Of a stretch of 64,000 nt of DNA, positions 16,319-25,267 are shown piece after piece. Below the pieces are notes generated by a model. It was not told the DNA's origin, made no database searches, and saw only the letters and a program-made list of their open reading frames with translations. The position numbers were made by a program, and so were the translations under genes. Positions within the stretch are counted from its first letter, which is position 1, and every line of letters begins with the position of its first letter. Source of the stretch: an uncultured Lachnospiraceae bacterium (GTDB taxonomy: Bacteria; Bacillota; Clostridia; Lachnospirales; Lachnospiraceae); the NCBI GenBank assembly GCA_949743325.1, contig CATJTQ010000081.1, positions 62,001-126,000 of the forward strand, read 5' to 3'.

Positions 16319-19084
16319 ATGAAAAGTAGAAAATTGATTTGTATAGTAATGTCAATGGTACTATGTATAGCTGCTTTAGGAATTAGTTCTCTATTTAATA
16401 AAGAGTGGACAGAAGCTTCAGCGCCTGCTGTTGATAAAATTCCGGGTACTGATAGAACAATAAGTGATATAAACGAATCTTTTTTGTCTGTTAGTGGTTT
16501 TGCAAAGGGTAAAATAAACGACCGTTCTCATTATAAGGAAGGGGATAGAGAGTATGCGGTTGCAGGAGATGAGAAAGATTTTTTAACTGCACTTAGAGAA
16601 GCAATGAAAGGAAATGTCAAAGTAATAGAAGTACGCAGTGATATGTATCTTGGCTGGTGGGAATTGTCAGACGAGGACAAGAATGCCGGCAGAGGGGTAA
16701 TCGATGTTTACAGTGGGACAGAGAGTACAGCTGTAACTCCTGTTGGAAATCCGGTTTTAATAGAATCAGGTATATCTACGATAACACTAAATAATATTGA
16801 TGGTTTAACAATTTTTTCGACAAATGGCGCCACAATAAAACACACAGAAATAAAACTTAATTCGGGGTGTAATGATATTGCTATAAGAAACCTCAATTTT
16901 ACCGAGACATGGGAGTGGGATGATTGGACAAGAAAGGGTTTTGGCTCAACAGGAGGACATGGCAATGCCAAGCGTAATGGCTTTACTTATCTTAAAATTA
17001 ACGGAGCCCATAATGTATGGATTGACCATTGTAATTTTGGTATTGCTTTTGATGGAAATGTGGATGTGGAAAATGGTTCTAATGGTGTAAGTATTACATG
17101 GTGCAAATTTGGAGATACAGATTATTCAAAAGGTTCCATGCTGTACCGGGCCATATCTTATTTTGAAGATATTTACCAAGAGAGCAAATTAAATAAAGAT
17201 GTATCAAGTTTTGTGATGTATGGAACTGCAAGAGACAATGAACTTACAAAAGAGCAGATAGCCGTCTATATGGGTTATCATAAGAAATGTCATCTTGTAG
17301 GTGCGGGAGATAAAGATACATGGCTGTATAAAGATTCTGATGGAAATATTGTTAAAAATGAACTTAAAACTGATGCCAACGAGCTTCTCAGAATCTCTTT
17401 TGGATATAATTCTTATACAGGATGCGGTTCAAGACTTCCGCTTCTGCGTGGTGGTGTTGCTCATCTGTATAATTGTTATATTGATGATTATAATGTATCT
17501 TTGGCAAATGGATATTATAATAAGAAAAATTCAGATGGTTTGACTGTTAAGGAGCAGATAGAGAAAGCAGGAGGAGAAACTCACTTTTTAACATGGGGAA
17601 GTAATCCAAGGTGTGGCGCTGCTACAGCAGCTGACACATGTGATTATTATTATGTTGACGCTCCGTTGACATATAATGAGATAGATGAAAGTATGGGTCA
17701 ATACTCAGGATGGTTTGGAAAAAATTATGGTCTAATAGTAAATTCAAGAGTAAAGAGAAATGAGAAAAGCAGTGTGTATGAAGGTTCAAGCTGGGATAAT
17801 AATGGTGAGAATCCGTTTACAGAGAGCAGGGTTGTTTGGAATAGCGGCAAGAGTACAATAAATAACTGGTTATGGGGACAGGAAGGAAAAGAACTTCCAT
17901 ATTCATATCAGGTATTTCCTCTTGATTATGTAAAAGATTATACAAATTTATATGGCGGGAGCGGTGTTCTTGATTATACAGCGTCTGAATGGTTAAAGAC
18001 AGAATATGCAGCTTCAGGTAAAATAAAGTTAGCAGATACATCTGAAGAGATTCCTGTTTCAAAAGTGAACTTAAACTATGAAAACAGGACTGTTTATTTG
18101 GGTGAATATTTACAGCTTTATGAAAAGTTAGAACCATATTATACAACTGAAACACCGGAAGAGTTTCAATGGTTTAGCAGTGATCCTTCTATTGCATCAG
18201 TTAATGATTGTGGGCTTGTAAAGCCGCTAAAAGAAGGAAAGACAACAATAACTCTTAAAACTAAGAGTGGTAAAAGTGCTTCATGTAAGGTTACAGTTGA
18301 ACAGCTTCCAACATCTTTAGAAGTTAACAATGTTCCAAAGACACTCTATGTAGGAGATTCTTATACAATTGAAGCTCTAGTATATCCTATTACTGCTGAT
18401 AAAGGCGTTACTTGGTCAAGACTTACAACAGGTATTGATATTATTGATAGTGATAGCGGACTTGTAAAAGTAACTGATTTGGGAGGTAGAGATTCAAAGA
18501 CTGTACAGCTTGTAGTGTCAACGACAAAAAGAGGTAACAGAATTTTTGACAACACAATAAAACAGAGAATTAGTATTATGGCTAAGAAGCCGGAAGTTCC
18601 AGTAACTGGAATTAAGACTGAAAATAAAGAAATAGTTTTGAAAAAAGGTGGTAATTTGACAGTAGATGCTGTTGTTATGCCAGAAAATGCAACCAATAAA
18701 ATAATATATTATAACATTGAAGATGAGAATATAGCAGTGGTTGATGAAAATGGCTTAGTTACTGCTAAGGCAGTTGGTTCTACAACAATGAGCGCAGTTA
18801 CGATGAACAATGGGTTTGAAGAAACTTATACAATAGAGGTTATTGATGGAGAATTGCCAATACCTACAAATAACCCAGGTGTGACACCCGATAATTATAT
18901 AATGGGTGATGTAGATTTTAATGGAAAAGTTGATTTAGCTGATGCCACAAAAGTATTGAGAGCAGCTCTTCTGATAGATAAATTGACATCAGAAGAATTT
19001 AAGGCTGCTGATTATGATAAATCTGGTAATGTTGATTTACAAGACGCTGTTTTAGTTTTGAAGAAAGCTTTGGGAATTATTTAA
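16319..19084 (+). CDS. Secreted pectate lyase (PL1-like) with Ig-like and dockerin modules
   Basis: 921 residues. Signal peptide 1-35. A right-handed beta-helix lyase domain covers about 60-540, with HNVWIDHCNFG, VSITWCKFGD and RLPLLRGGVAHLYNCYI, where the R-x-P-x-x-R pattern marks the catalytic arginine. It should cleave polygalacturonate by beta-elimination outside the cell. Three bacterial Ig-like (Big_2) repeats follow (about 585-850; FQWFSSDPSIASVN and ENIAVVDENGLVTAKA are typical). The C-terminus has two dockerin calcium-loop repeats (GDVDFNGKVDLADA and ADYDKSGNVDLQDA). The dockerin implies binding to a cohesin on a scaffold or the cell surface; none is in the window. It is monocistronic with its own promoter and terminator. 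Confidence 0.92.
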   Translation: MKSRKLICIVMSMVLCIAALGISSLFNKEWTEASAPAVDKIPGTDRTISDINESFLSVSGFAKGKINDRSHYKEGDREYAVAGDEKDFLTALREAMKGNVKVIEVRSDMYLGWWELSDEDKNAGRGVIDVYSGTESTAVTPVGNPVLIESGISTITLNNIDGLTIFSTNGATIKHTEIKLNSGCNDIAIRNLNFTETWEWDDWTRKGFGSTGGHGNAKRNGFTYLKINGAHNVWIDHCNFGIAFDGNVDVENGSNGVSITWCKFGDTDYSKGSMLYRAISYFEDIYQESKLNKDVSSFVMYGTARDNELTKEQIAVYMGYHKKCHLVGAGDKDTWLYKDSDGNIVKNELKTDANELLRISFGYNSYTGCGSRLPLLRGGVAHLYNCYIDDYNVSLANGYYNKKNSDGLTVKEQIEKAGGETHFLTWGSNPRCGAATAADTCDYYYVDAPLTYNEIDESMGQYSGWFGKNYGLIVNSRVKRNEKSSVYEGSSWDNNGENPFTESRVVWNSGKSTINNWLWGQEGKELPYSYQVFPLDYVKDYTNLYGGSGVLDYTASEWLKTEYAASGKIKLADTSEEIPVSKVNLNYENRTVYLGEYLQLYEKLEPYYTTETPEEFQWFSSDPSIASVNDCGLVKPLKEGKTTITLKTKSGKSASCKVTVEQLPTSLEVNNVPKTLYVGDSYTIEALVYPITADKGVTWSRLTTGIDIIDSDSGLVKVTDLGGRDSKTVQLVVSTTKRGNRIFDNTIKQRISIMAKKPEVPVTGIKTENKEIVLKKGGNLTVDAVVMPENATNKIIYYNIEDENIAVVDENGLVTAKAVGSTTMSAVTMNNGFEETYTIEVIDGELPIPTNNPGVTPDNYIMGDVDFNGKVDLADATKVLRAALLIDKLTSEEFKAADYDKSGNVDLQDAVLVLKKALGII

Positions 19085-19101
19085 CAAATATATATTTTAT
19101 A

Positions 19102-19147
19102 AAAAACCTGCTGTAATGATATATTTATTTCATTGCGGCAGGTTTTT
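19102..19147 (+). terminator. Terminator of the pectate lyase gene
   Basis: AAAAACCTGC (19102-19111) pairs with GCAGGTTTTT (19138-19147); the inner part (AATGA/TTCATT) extends the stem. It ends in a T-run. Confidence 0.85.
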
Positions 19148-19187
19148 AATTGAAATCTTATTAAAATTGTAAAGTGAATATTATATA

Positions 19188-19216
19188 TTGACAAATAATA
19201 TTATATGACATATAAT
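19188..19216 (+). promoter_or_regulatory. Consensus promoter of the PadR operon
   Basis: TTGACA (19188-19193), 17-bp spacer, TATAAT (19211-19216). The -10 and most of the spacer lie inside a 21-bp palindrome, so binding of a repressor there would block polymerase. Confidence 0.85.
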
Positions 19217-19218
19217 AT
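19198..19218. promoter_or_regulatory. Palindromic operator, probably for PadR
   Basis: ATATTATATG-A-CATATAATAT: perfect 10-bp arms around one base, covering the -10 box. The half-site AATATTATAT recurs 19 bp upstream (19178-19187). Autorepression by the PadR protein encoded next is inferred from position and from PadR family behaviour. Confidence 0.6.
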
Positions 19219-19257
19219 GTTATGTAAAATTATATTGTATAGAAATGAGGTGATTTT

Positions 19258-19581
19258 TTGACATTTACAACTGGAGCAACACTTCTTGATGCTGTAGTGT
19301 TAGCGATAGTATCAGAAGAGAATGAAGGTACATACGGTTATAAAATAACTCAAGATGTACAACAAGTATTAGAGATTTCTGAATCAACCTTATATCCTGT
19401 ACTTAGGAGGCTGCAGAAAAATGAATTTCTTGATACTTATGACAGGCAGTATGATGGAAGAAATAGACGTTATTACAAGATAACTAAAGAAGGTGTAAGA
19501 AAATTAGAATATTACAGAGAAGAGTGGGATAATTATTCAGGCAGAATAACCCAGTGTTTGAAAGGAGAAGTAGGAGTATGA
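19258..19581 (+). CDS. PadR-family transcriptional regulator
   Basis: 107-residue winged-helix repressor. Signature positions: GTYGYKITQDV, then SESTLYPVLRRLQKNEFL (recognition helix and wing) and GRNRRYYKITKEG. It starts at TTG 19258 after GAGGTGA and overlaps the next gene by 4 nt. PadR proteins commonly control a following DUF1700/DUF4097 membrane stress module and answer to envelope-active compounds; here the palindrome at its promoter suggests autoregulation. Confidence 0.92.
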   Translation: MTFTTGATLLDAVVLAIVSEENEGTYGYKITQDVQQVLEISESTLYPVLRRLQKNEFLDTYDRQYDGRNRRYYKITKEGVRKLEYYREEWDNYSGRITQCLKGEVGV

Positions 19582-20279
19582 ACAGGCGTGAATTTATGGA
19601 TGCGCTCGAGCGGCAGCTTCAAGATGTGCCGTTAGAGGATAGAATCGATGCCCTGCAATATTATGAAGATTATTTTGAGGATGGAGGGTATGATAAAGAG
19701 CAGGATATTATAAATGAATTAAAGACTCCTGAAAATGTAGCTAATATTATAAAGAGAGATTTGGGCATATTAAAAGAAAGTAATGGTGAAAATTCAGAAA
19801 ATAACAAAACTGAATATAAGAATTACCGTGGTGAATATAGCACAAATAACAATGGTAATTATAATTGGACCAATGATTCACAAAATATGAATAATTATCA
19901 GACATATAATGAAACTAAGAGTAACAATAAATTTGACAAGAGACTGATATTGATTATAATAATTATTACATTTCCAATTACTATAGGACCTGTTTTAGGC
20001 TTCTTCGGTGCTTTGTTCGGTATATTTGTGGCTGTATTTGGTGTTGCATTTGGTATGTATGCAGGTGGTATAGGATGTGTTATTGGTTCAATAGCACTCT
20101 TAGCAACAGGCGCATTTGCCGATGCTAGTATTGTGTTTGGTGTTGGATTGATTTTGCTCTCAATCGCATTATTTGTAACTTTGTTATGTTCATTTATGTG
20201 CAGAGTTGTTATCCCGTCAGTTTTTAATGGAATAAGAAAACTTATTCGCTATTTTAGAGATGGGGAGGCGACAGCATGA
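19578..20279 (+). CDS. DUF1700 (HAAS-type) membrane protein
   Basis: 233 residues. The N-terminal signature MNRREFMDALERQLQDVP and the acidic YYEDYFEDGG define DUF1700. A low-complexity Asn-rich linker (about 75-115) follows, then three or four hydrophobic helices. It starts at ATG 19578 within the PadR stop (GTATGA), after AGTAGGAG. The biochemical role is unknown; the family is always found with PadR and DUF4097, which suggests envelope sensing. Confidence 0.88.
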   Translation: MNRREFMDALERQLQDVPLEDRIDALQYYEDYFEDGGYDKEQDIINELKTPENVANIIKRDLGILKESNGENSENNKTEYKNYRGEYSTNNNGNYNWTNDSQNMNNYQTYNETKSNNKFDKRLILIIIIITFPITIGPVLGFFGALFGIFVAVFGVAFGMYAGGIGCVIGSIALLATGAFADASIVFGVGLILLSIALFVTLLCSFMCRVVIPSVFNGIRKLIRYFRDGEATA

Positions 20280-21157
20280 AAAAAAGTACAAAAATAATAC
20301 TATTTATGGCAATGGTGTTTCTCTGTCTGGGAATTGTTTTTACAACTATAGGCGCAGTTATGGGCGGAAATAGGCGTTCACTTAAATATTATATAGGAAA
20401 TGGCAGGGGCAGTTTAACAAATACTAAATATGATGATTTTGATAATATTGACTATACTCTTATAGAAAGTTTTGATGGAGATGATATTGATAATATAAGT
20501 ATCAATATTAATGTATCAGCTCTTAAAATTAAGTTATCTGATGATAATAAATGTAATTTTTATGTTGAGGAAGGCAATGATCGAGAAATTTTAGCAGAGT
20601 TAGACAATGGTTCTCTTGATATATGGGATAAAGATAGAGATAATTTTAAGTATTTTGGTATAGGAATATTTAAAAATGTAGACGGAGTTTATGCTATTTT
20701 AGAACTTCCTGAAAAAAAATATAAAAATTTAGAGGCAACTGCTGACTTGGGCTGCATTTTTGGAGAAGATATAAATGTGTCAGGAACATGTTCATTTAAT
20801 GTTGATTTAGGTCATATTAAAATGAAAAATGTAGATTGTTCTGAGCTTTTCTTAAATTGTGATCTGGGAAATATTGATGCTGAGAAAATTACTTCTTCAT
20901 ATGCAGAAATATATTGTGATCTGGGAAACATTGACGCTGAAAAAATAAATGCAGATAATAGTATAATTAGCTGTAATATGGGGAATATTACTCTAAACTA
21001 TATTGGAAATTCAAATAATTATCTAATTTCAACGAACAGTGAGATGGGAAAAATAAGTATTGACAAATCAAAACATACAAAAGAACAAAGTGTACAAAAC
21101 AAAAAAATTGAGATAGACTGTGATATGGGAAATGTAAATGTAAATTTTGAAGAGTAA
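20276..21157 (+). CDS. DUF4097-type beta-helix membrane-anchored protein
   Basis: 293 residues with an N-terminal membrane anchor (ILFMAMVFLCLGIVFTTIGA). The body is a repetitive beta-strand array of the putative-adhesin type with recurring units: CDLGNIDAEKI occurs twice, CNMGNI and CDMGNVNV are variants. It overlaps the DUF1700 gene by 4 nt. The domain should face outward if the N-terminal segment is an uncleaved anchor. A scaffold or sensor role is inferred from the operon. Confidence 0.85.
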   Translation: MKKSTKIILFMAMVFLCLGIVFTTIGAVMGGNRRSLKYYIGNGRGSLTNTKYDDFDNIDYTLIESFDGDDIDNISININVSALKIKLSDDNKCNFYVEEGNDREILAELDNGSLDIWDKDRDNFKYFGIGIFKNVDGVYAILELPEKKYKNLEATADLGCIFGEDINVSGTCSFNVDLGHIKMKNVDCSELFLNCDLGNIDAEKITSSYAEIYCDLGNIDAEKINADNSIISCNMGNITLNYIGNSNNYLISTNSEMGKISIDKSKHTKEQSVQNKKIEIDCDMGNVNVNFEE

Positions 21158-21171
21158 AGGAGGTACATAAA

Positions 21172-21360
21172 ATGGGTGAAAAGCGACTTTACAGATCAAG
21201 GACAAATAAAATGCTGGCGGGAGTATGTGCAGGAATTGCAGAGTATTTTAGCCTGGATCCGACGATAGTAAGGCTTGGATGGGTAGTATTTACATGTCTT
21301 GGCTGCTCAGGTCTGCTGGCATATATAATCGCTGCAATAATAATACCATACGAATACTAA
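21172..21360 (+). CDS. PspC-domain protein
   Basis: 62 residues: KRLYRSRTNKMLAGVCAGIAEYF then a hydrophobic helix ending IIPYEY, the complete PspC domain. An SD (AAGGAGG) lies before the ATG. It is the last gene of the PadR operon. PspC relatives act in phage-shock or envelope stress responses. Confidence 0.93.
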   Translation: MGEKRLYRSRTNKMLAGVCAGIAEYFSLDPTIVRLGWVVFTCLGCSGLLAYIIAAIIIPYEY

Positions 21361-21395
21361 AAAATATTGTGTTAGTACTATTTCTTTGGTAATGG

Positions 21396-21424
21396 TTGAC
21401 TGATTATGAAAAGATTGGTATTAT
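21396..21424 (+). promoter_or_regulatory. Promoter of the glycosyltransferase gene
   Basis: TTGACT (21396-21401), 17-bp spacer, TATTAT (21419-21424). Confidence 0.55.
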
Positions 21425-21496
21425 AAATAATAGTCACATACTTCATAATTAATAACTTTGCATGTAAGTATGCAGAGAAAAACGGGAGATAGATTT

Positions 21497-22510
21497 ATGA
21501 AAATTTTGTCAATTGTTGTGCCTTGTTATAATTCAGAAGAATATCTGGATAAATGTATAAGCACTCTCCTGGCAGGAGGAGAAGAAGTAGAGATTATTAT
21601 TGTAGATGATGGGTCCACAGATCAAACCCCAAAGATAGCGGATGAATATGAAGATAAATATCCAAGTATAATTAAAGTTATACATCAAGAAAACGGCGGA
21701 CATGGGGAAGCTGTAAATACAGGAATAAAAAATGCAACAGGTTTATATTTTAAAGTAGTAGACAGTGATGATTGGGTAAATGAAGAGGCATATAATAAAA
21801 TATTAAATCGACTTGAAAGTTTAATTAAAGAAAACAGACAGGTAGATATGTTTATATCAAATTTTGTTTATGAAAAAGAAAATGCCAGACATAAGAAAGT
21901 TATGCATTATCGTAATTCACTTCCAGAAGATGAACCTTTTAGCTGGAGTGATATGAAACATATGGGTCTTAACAGATACTTTCTTATGCACTCTGTAATT
22001 TTTAGGACACAGCTGCTCAGAGAGTGTGGGCTTATTCTTCCTAAACATACATTTTATGTAGATAATTTATTTGTGTTTAATCCTCTGCCTTATGTAAAGA
22101 CACTTTATTATATGAATGTTAATTTTTACAGATATTATATTGGCAGAAGTGATCAGTCTGTAAATGAAGAAGTAATGATTTCAAGAATAGATCAACAGAT
22201 TAAAGTAAATAAATTAATGGTAGATTCTTTTGATATAAAGAAAATTCAAAATCGTAAGTTGCGAAGTTACATGACAAATTATCTTGATATTATAACGACG
22301 GTAACTTGTATTTTGCTCATTCGTTCTAAAGCTGAAGATGAAAAGCTTAGACGTAAAGAACTGCTTAAATATATTAAAAAGAATAATTATCTGGCGTATT
22401 TATCAATCAGAAAAAGAATTACAGGTGCCGCTAATCTTCCTGGAAAATCAGGCCGAACTATTGCGGTAACTACTTACAAAATATATCAGAAATTATTTGG
22501 ATTCAATTAA
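21497..22510 (+). CDS. Family 2 glycosyltransferase
   Basis: 337-residue GT-A enzyme. LSIVVPCYNSEEYLDKC opens the nucleotide-sugar site, EIIIVDDGSTDQT follows, then NGGHGEAVNTGI and the DxD-like VVDSDDW. The C-terminal 120 residues are basic with no clear membrane helix. Start at ATG 21497, 7 nt after GGGAGA; the frame extends to 21458 but without an SD. The sugar and acceptor are unknown; a role in surface polysaccharide or glycolipid synthesis is likely. It converges with the PAP2 gene. Confidence 0.88.
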   Translation: MKILSIVVPCYNSEEYLDKCISTLLAGGEEVEIIIVDDGSTDQTPKIADEYEDKYPSIIKVIHQENGGHGEAVNTGIKNATGLYFKVVDSDDWVNEEAYNKILNRLESLIKENRQVDMFISNFVYEKENARHKKVMHYRNSLPEDEPFSWSDMKHMGLNRYFLMHSVIFRTQLLRECGLILPKHTFYVDNLFVFNPLPYVKTLYYMNVNFYRYYIGRSDQSVNEEVMISRIDQQIKVNKLMVDSFDIKKIQNRKLRSYMTNYLDIITTVTCILLIRSKAEDEKLRRKELLKYIKKNNYLAYLSIRKRITGAANLPGKSGRTIAVTTYKIYQKLFGFN

Positions 22511-22515
22511 GAAAA

Positions 22516-22545
22516 ACCAGCTTGATTTCTCAGGCTGGTCTTTTT
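22516..22545. terminator. Bidirectional terminator
   Basis: ACCAGCTTGA pairs with TCAGGCTGGT (one mismatch), with T-runs on both strands. The right arm contains the stop codon of the convergent PAP2 gene. Confidence 0.85.
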
Positions 22546-23225
22546 ATATGTTCATGATTATTAACTGGTATAGGGTAAGTCTTTCTGTATGGTATATAGT
22601 TGTATACATAAAATAAAGGATAGAGTATTGCCGATAGGACTATTCCTGAAATTACATCAAGCACAGAGTGCTGTTTTAAAAACATTGTTGATAATATAAT
22701 TAATATCATTAAAATAAAGGAACTTTTTACTAAAAGAGAATGTCTTTTAATTATATTATTTTTGGCAATTGCAATGTGTACACATATAGAATTAAAAACA
22801 TGTATACTTGGAAATACATTTGTTGAAGTGTCTGTTTCATACAGATGTTTTACAAGTTCAGTGAAAATATTATCACGTTCAAAGTGATTAGGTCTTAGTT
22901 CAAGACCATTGGGAATAAAAAACGATATTAACAAAAATATTGTCATCCCAGTAAATAGATAACAAGTAAGGCGGTAAAAATCACCTATATCAAGAAAAAA
23001 GAAAAATGTTGCAACTGTGACAGCTACATATAAAAACCACAAAATATAAGGAACTATAAAATACTCACAAAAGGGAATATAATCATCAATTTCAAGATTT
23101 ATTATATATTGCGGTTCAATATTTTTTTCTAAAAATATAAAACATAACATATAAAATATAGGATAAATAAATATATAACAATGCTTTAGACGTTCAGTTT
23201 TGAATTTCTTTATATAATCTTTCAT
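22530..23225 (-). CDS. PAP2-superfamily membrane phosphatase
   Basis: 231 residues with about six hydrophobic segments. The phosphatase motifs are present late in the protein: FPSIHVFNS (PSxH) and FLKQHSVLDVISG (the H-x3-D block). This layout resembles inositol-phosphoryl transferase or PAP2 enzymes acting on lipid phosphates at the membrane. The substrate could be undecaprenyl pyrophosphate or a phosphatidate; the sequence does not decide. Confidence 0.85.
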   Translation of the reverse strand: MKDYIKKFKTERLKHCYIFIYPIFYMLCFIFLEKNIEPQYIINLEIDDYIPFCEYFIVPYILWFLYVAVTVATFFFFLDIGDFYRLTCYLFTGMTIFLLISFFIPNGLELRPNHFERDNIFTELVKHLYETDTSTNVFPSIHVFNSICVHIAIAKNNIIKRHSLLVKSSFILMILIILSTMFLKQHSVLDVISGIVLSAILYPLFYVYNYIPYRKTYPIPVNNHEHIKRPA

Positions 23226-23405
23226 AATTAAACCTCTTACTGATTTTCTTAGTATTATATTTTAACTATATTACCACAAAAGACAAAATACTACAAGTGT
23301 AAATATTGCTAACATAAATATTGCTGTTGTATATATTCAATTGTACATAACAGTATATGACAATACATGATCTTAGTTATGTTTTTAGGTATATAACAAG
23401 AAACC

Positions 23406-23434
23406 TTGCATAGTTATTTAAATTGTGTTATTAT
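23406..23434 (+). promoter_or_regulatory. Promoter of the 23489-31119 gene cluster
   Basis: TTGCAT (23406-23411), 17-bp spacer, TATTAT (23429-23434), about 50 nt upstream of the first gene. No equally good promoter was seen inside the cluster. Confidence 0.5.
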
Positions 23435-23488
23435 AATGCCATTGATAAAATTTACTAAAGAAATTCATGTTTTTCAGGAGAGAGAGTT

Positions 23489-25264
23489 ATGTCGGGACAA
23501 TTTCAGGGTGGTTTTATTGACAGAGGCTACTCAAGAAGAAGGCGCAGAAGGAAAAAAAGTCATCAGATTGATGTAAGAATAGGAAATAGAAGCAGTAATA
23601 AAATAAAAAGATATAAAAAGCCTGGAGGATATAAAAGATACAGCAGAAGGAGAAAGAATAAAAAGCCATTAATTTTGTTTTTGTCTATTTTGTTTTTATG
23701 TTTTTTGGCTGCTGGTGTCGGTTTATTTATATTTTCTTATTTAACAAGAGTATATACTCATTGTATGGCAGAGGCGGGTACAAAAGTAGCAGCCTCGGAT
23801 TTTTTGCGTGATACTTCAAAGAAAGCAGAATTTGTTGGTAATTCAAATAATATTGACACTTCTATACCAGGTGATTATAAAGTAAAAATAAAGTCAGGAA
23901 TTTTCACATATAATTGTATTCTTACAATAGAAGATACAGTTGCTCCTGAAGCTGAAATTACAGAAGTATATATTGAGACTGGGCAGACTGTAGAGCCGAA
24001 ACGATTTGTTGTAAAAGTGGAGGATGCTACAGAAGTAGAAATAACATTTGAGAAAGAGCCTGATTATTCGACCTTCGGCAGACAGCCGATTAATATACGC
24101 ATTACAGATAAGGGCGGAAACACTAAGGTGTATGAGACGTTTTTAACAATCGGTAAAATAGCAAATGATATTACATTAGAGATTGGAAGTCCGGTTCCTG
24201 TTATTGAGAATTTTATAATGACAGAATATACAGAGGCGTCTATTGTCACACCAATGGAAACTGTTAATATGAGTGTTATTGGAGATTATAATATAGAAAT
24301 TGTAGTAGATGGCATTTCATACAACTCGGTTCTTCATGTTGTTGATACAGTACCTCCTGAAGTGGAAGTTAAAGATGTTGAGGCGTGGGCAGGAGCCCAG
24401 TTAGATGCTCAAGTTTTTGTGGCTTCATCAAATGATGCTACAGAGTTAAAATTTGAATTTATAAATGAGCCTGATTACTCATTTATTGGTACACAGTCAG
24501 TTGGAATAAGAGTGACCGACGCTGGTGGAAACAGTGTAGAGAAGACGGCTAATCTCACTTTAAAGGAGGATAAAGAGCCTCCGGTAATAAGCGGGGTTCA
24601 GGATATTGAGGTGTACCTTGGAAATGCAGTGAGTTACAAAAATGGTGTTACAGTTAGCGATAACTCAGGCGAAGATATAGAGCTTACAGTTGATAACAGT
24701 CAAGTTAATTTAAATGCAGTGGGAACTTATCCAGTCACATATACAGCAAAGGATAAGTCTGGGAATGAGACTTCACAGACAGTTAATCTAACTGTAAAGG
24801 AAGTACAGACATTTTCAATGGAGGAGGTTAACAATCTTTGTGATCAGGTTCTGGCTGATATAGTTTCAGATGGGATGAGCTCAAGAGATAAGCTGTCTGC
24901 AATTTACAATTGGGTTAATAATAATGTTGTATATATAAATACTTCGGATAAATCTGACTGGAAAACGGCCGCATATGAAGGGCTGTCAAATAATAAAGGG
25001 GATTGCTTTGTCTTTGCGAGCGTATCTAAAGCGCTGCTTACACGTGTTGGTATATCAAACAGAGATATACAAAAAATTCCTTCTAATAACAGACATTACT
25101 GGAATTTAGTTGATATCGGCGAGGGTTGGTATCACTTTGATGCATGTCCAAGAGACGGAGATCCTTCATTATGTTATATTACTACAGATGAACTTCTGGC
25201 ATATTCAAATGCAAATGGAAGAACTCATAACTATGATCAGTCAGCATATCCAGATGTAAATTAG
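23489..25264 (+). CDS. Membrane-anchored transglutaminase-like protein with Ig-like repeats
   Basis: 591 residues. A very basic cytosolic head (RRRRRRKK, 17-59), one membrane helix (61-84), then an outside part: two related Ig-like repeats (about 145-221 and 285-358, sharing EPDYS...IRxTDxGGN), a DUF5011-like repeat (360-436), and a C-terminal transglutaminase-like domain. The papain-type triad is intact: Cys506 (GDCFVFA), His536 (RHYWNL), Asp551 (YHFDACP). Such domains cleave or cross-link surface proteins or wall peptides. It lies 3 nt before the racemase gene and is probably its operon partner. Confidence 0.87.
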   Translation: MSGQFQGGFIDRGYSRRRRRRKKSHQIDVRIGNRSSNKIKRYKKPGGYKRYSRRRKNKKPLILFLSILFLCFLAAGVGLFIFSYLTRVYTHCMAEAGTKVAASDFLRDTSKKAEFVGNSNNIDTSIPGDYKVKIKSGIFTYNCILTIEDTVAPEAEITEVYIETGQTVEPKRFVVKVEDATEVEITFEKEPDYSTFGRQPINIRITDKGGNTKVYETFLTIGKIANDITLEIGSPVPVIENFIMTEYTEASIVTPMETVNMSVIGDYNIEIVVDGISYNSVLHVVDTVPPEVEVKDVEAWAGAQLDAQVFVASSNDATELKFEFINEPDYSFIGTQSVGIRVTDAGGNSVEKTANLTLKEDKEPPVISGVQDIEVYLGNAVSYKNGVTVSDNSGEDIELTVDNSQVNLNAVGTYPVTYTAKDKSGNETSQTVNLTVKEVQTFSMEEVNNLCDQVLADIVSDGMSSRDKLSAIYNWVNNNVVYINTSDKSDWKTAAYEGLSNNKGDCFVFASVSKALLTRVGISNRDIQKIPSNNRHYWNLVDIGEGWYHFDACPRDGDPSLCYITTDELLAYSNANGRTHNYDQSAYPDVN

Positions 25265-25267
25265 AAA

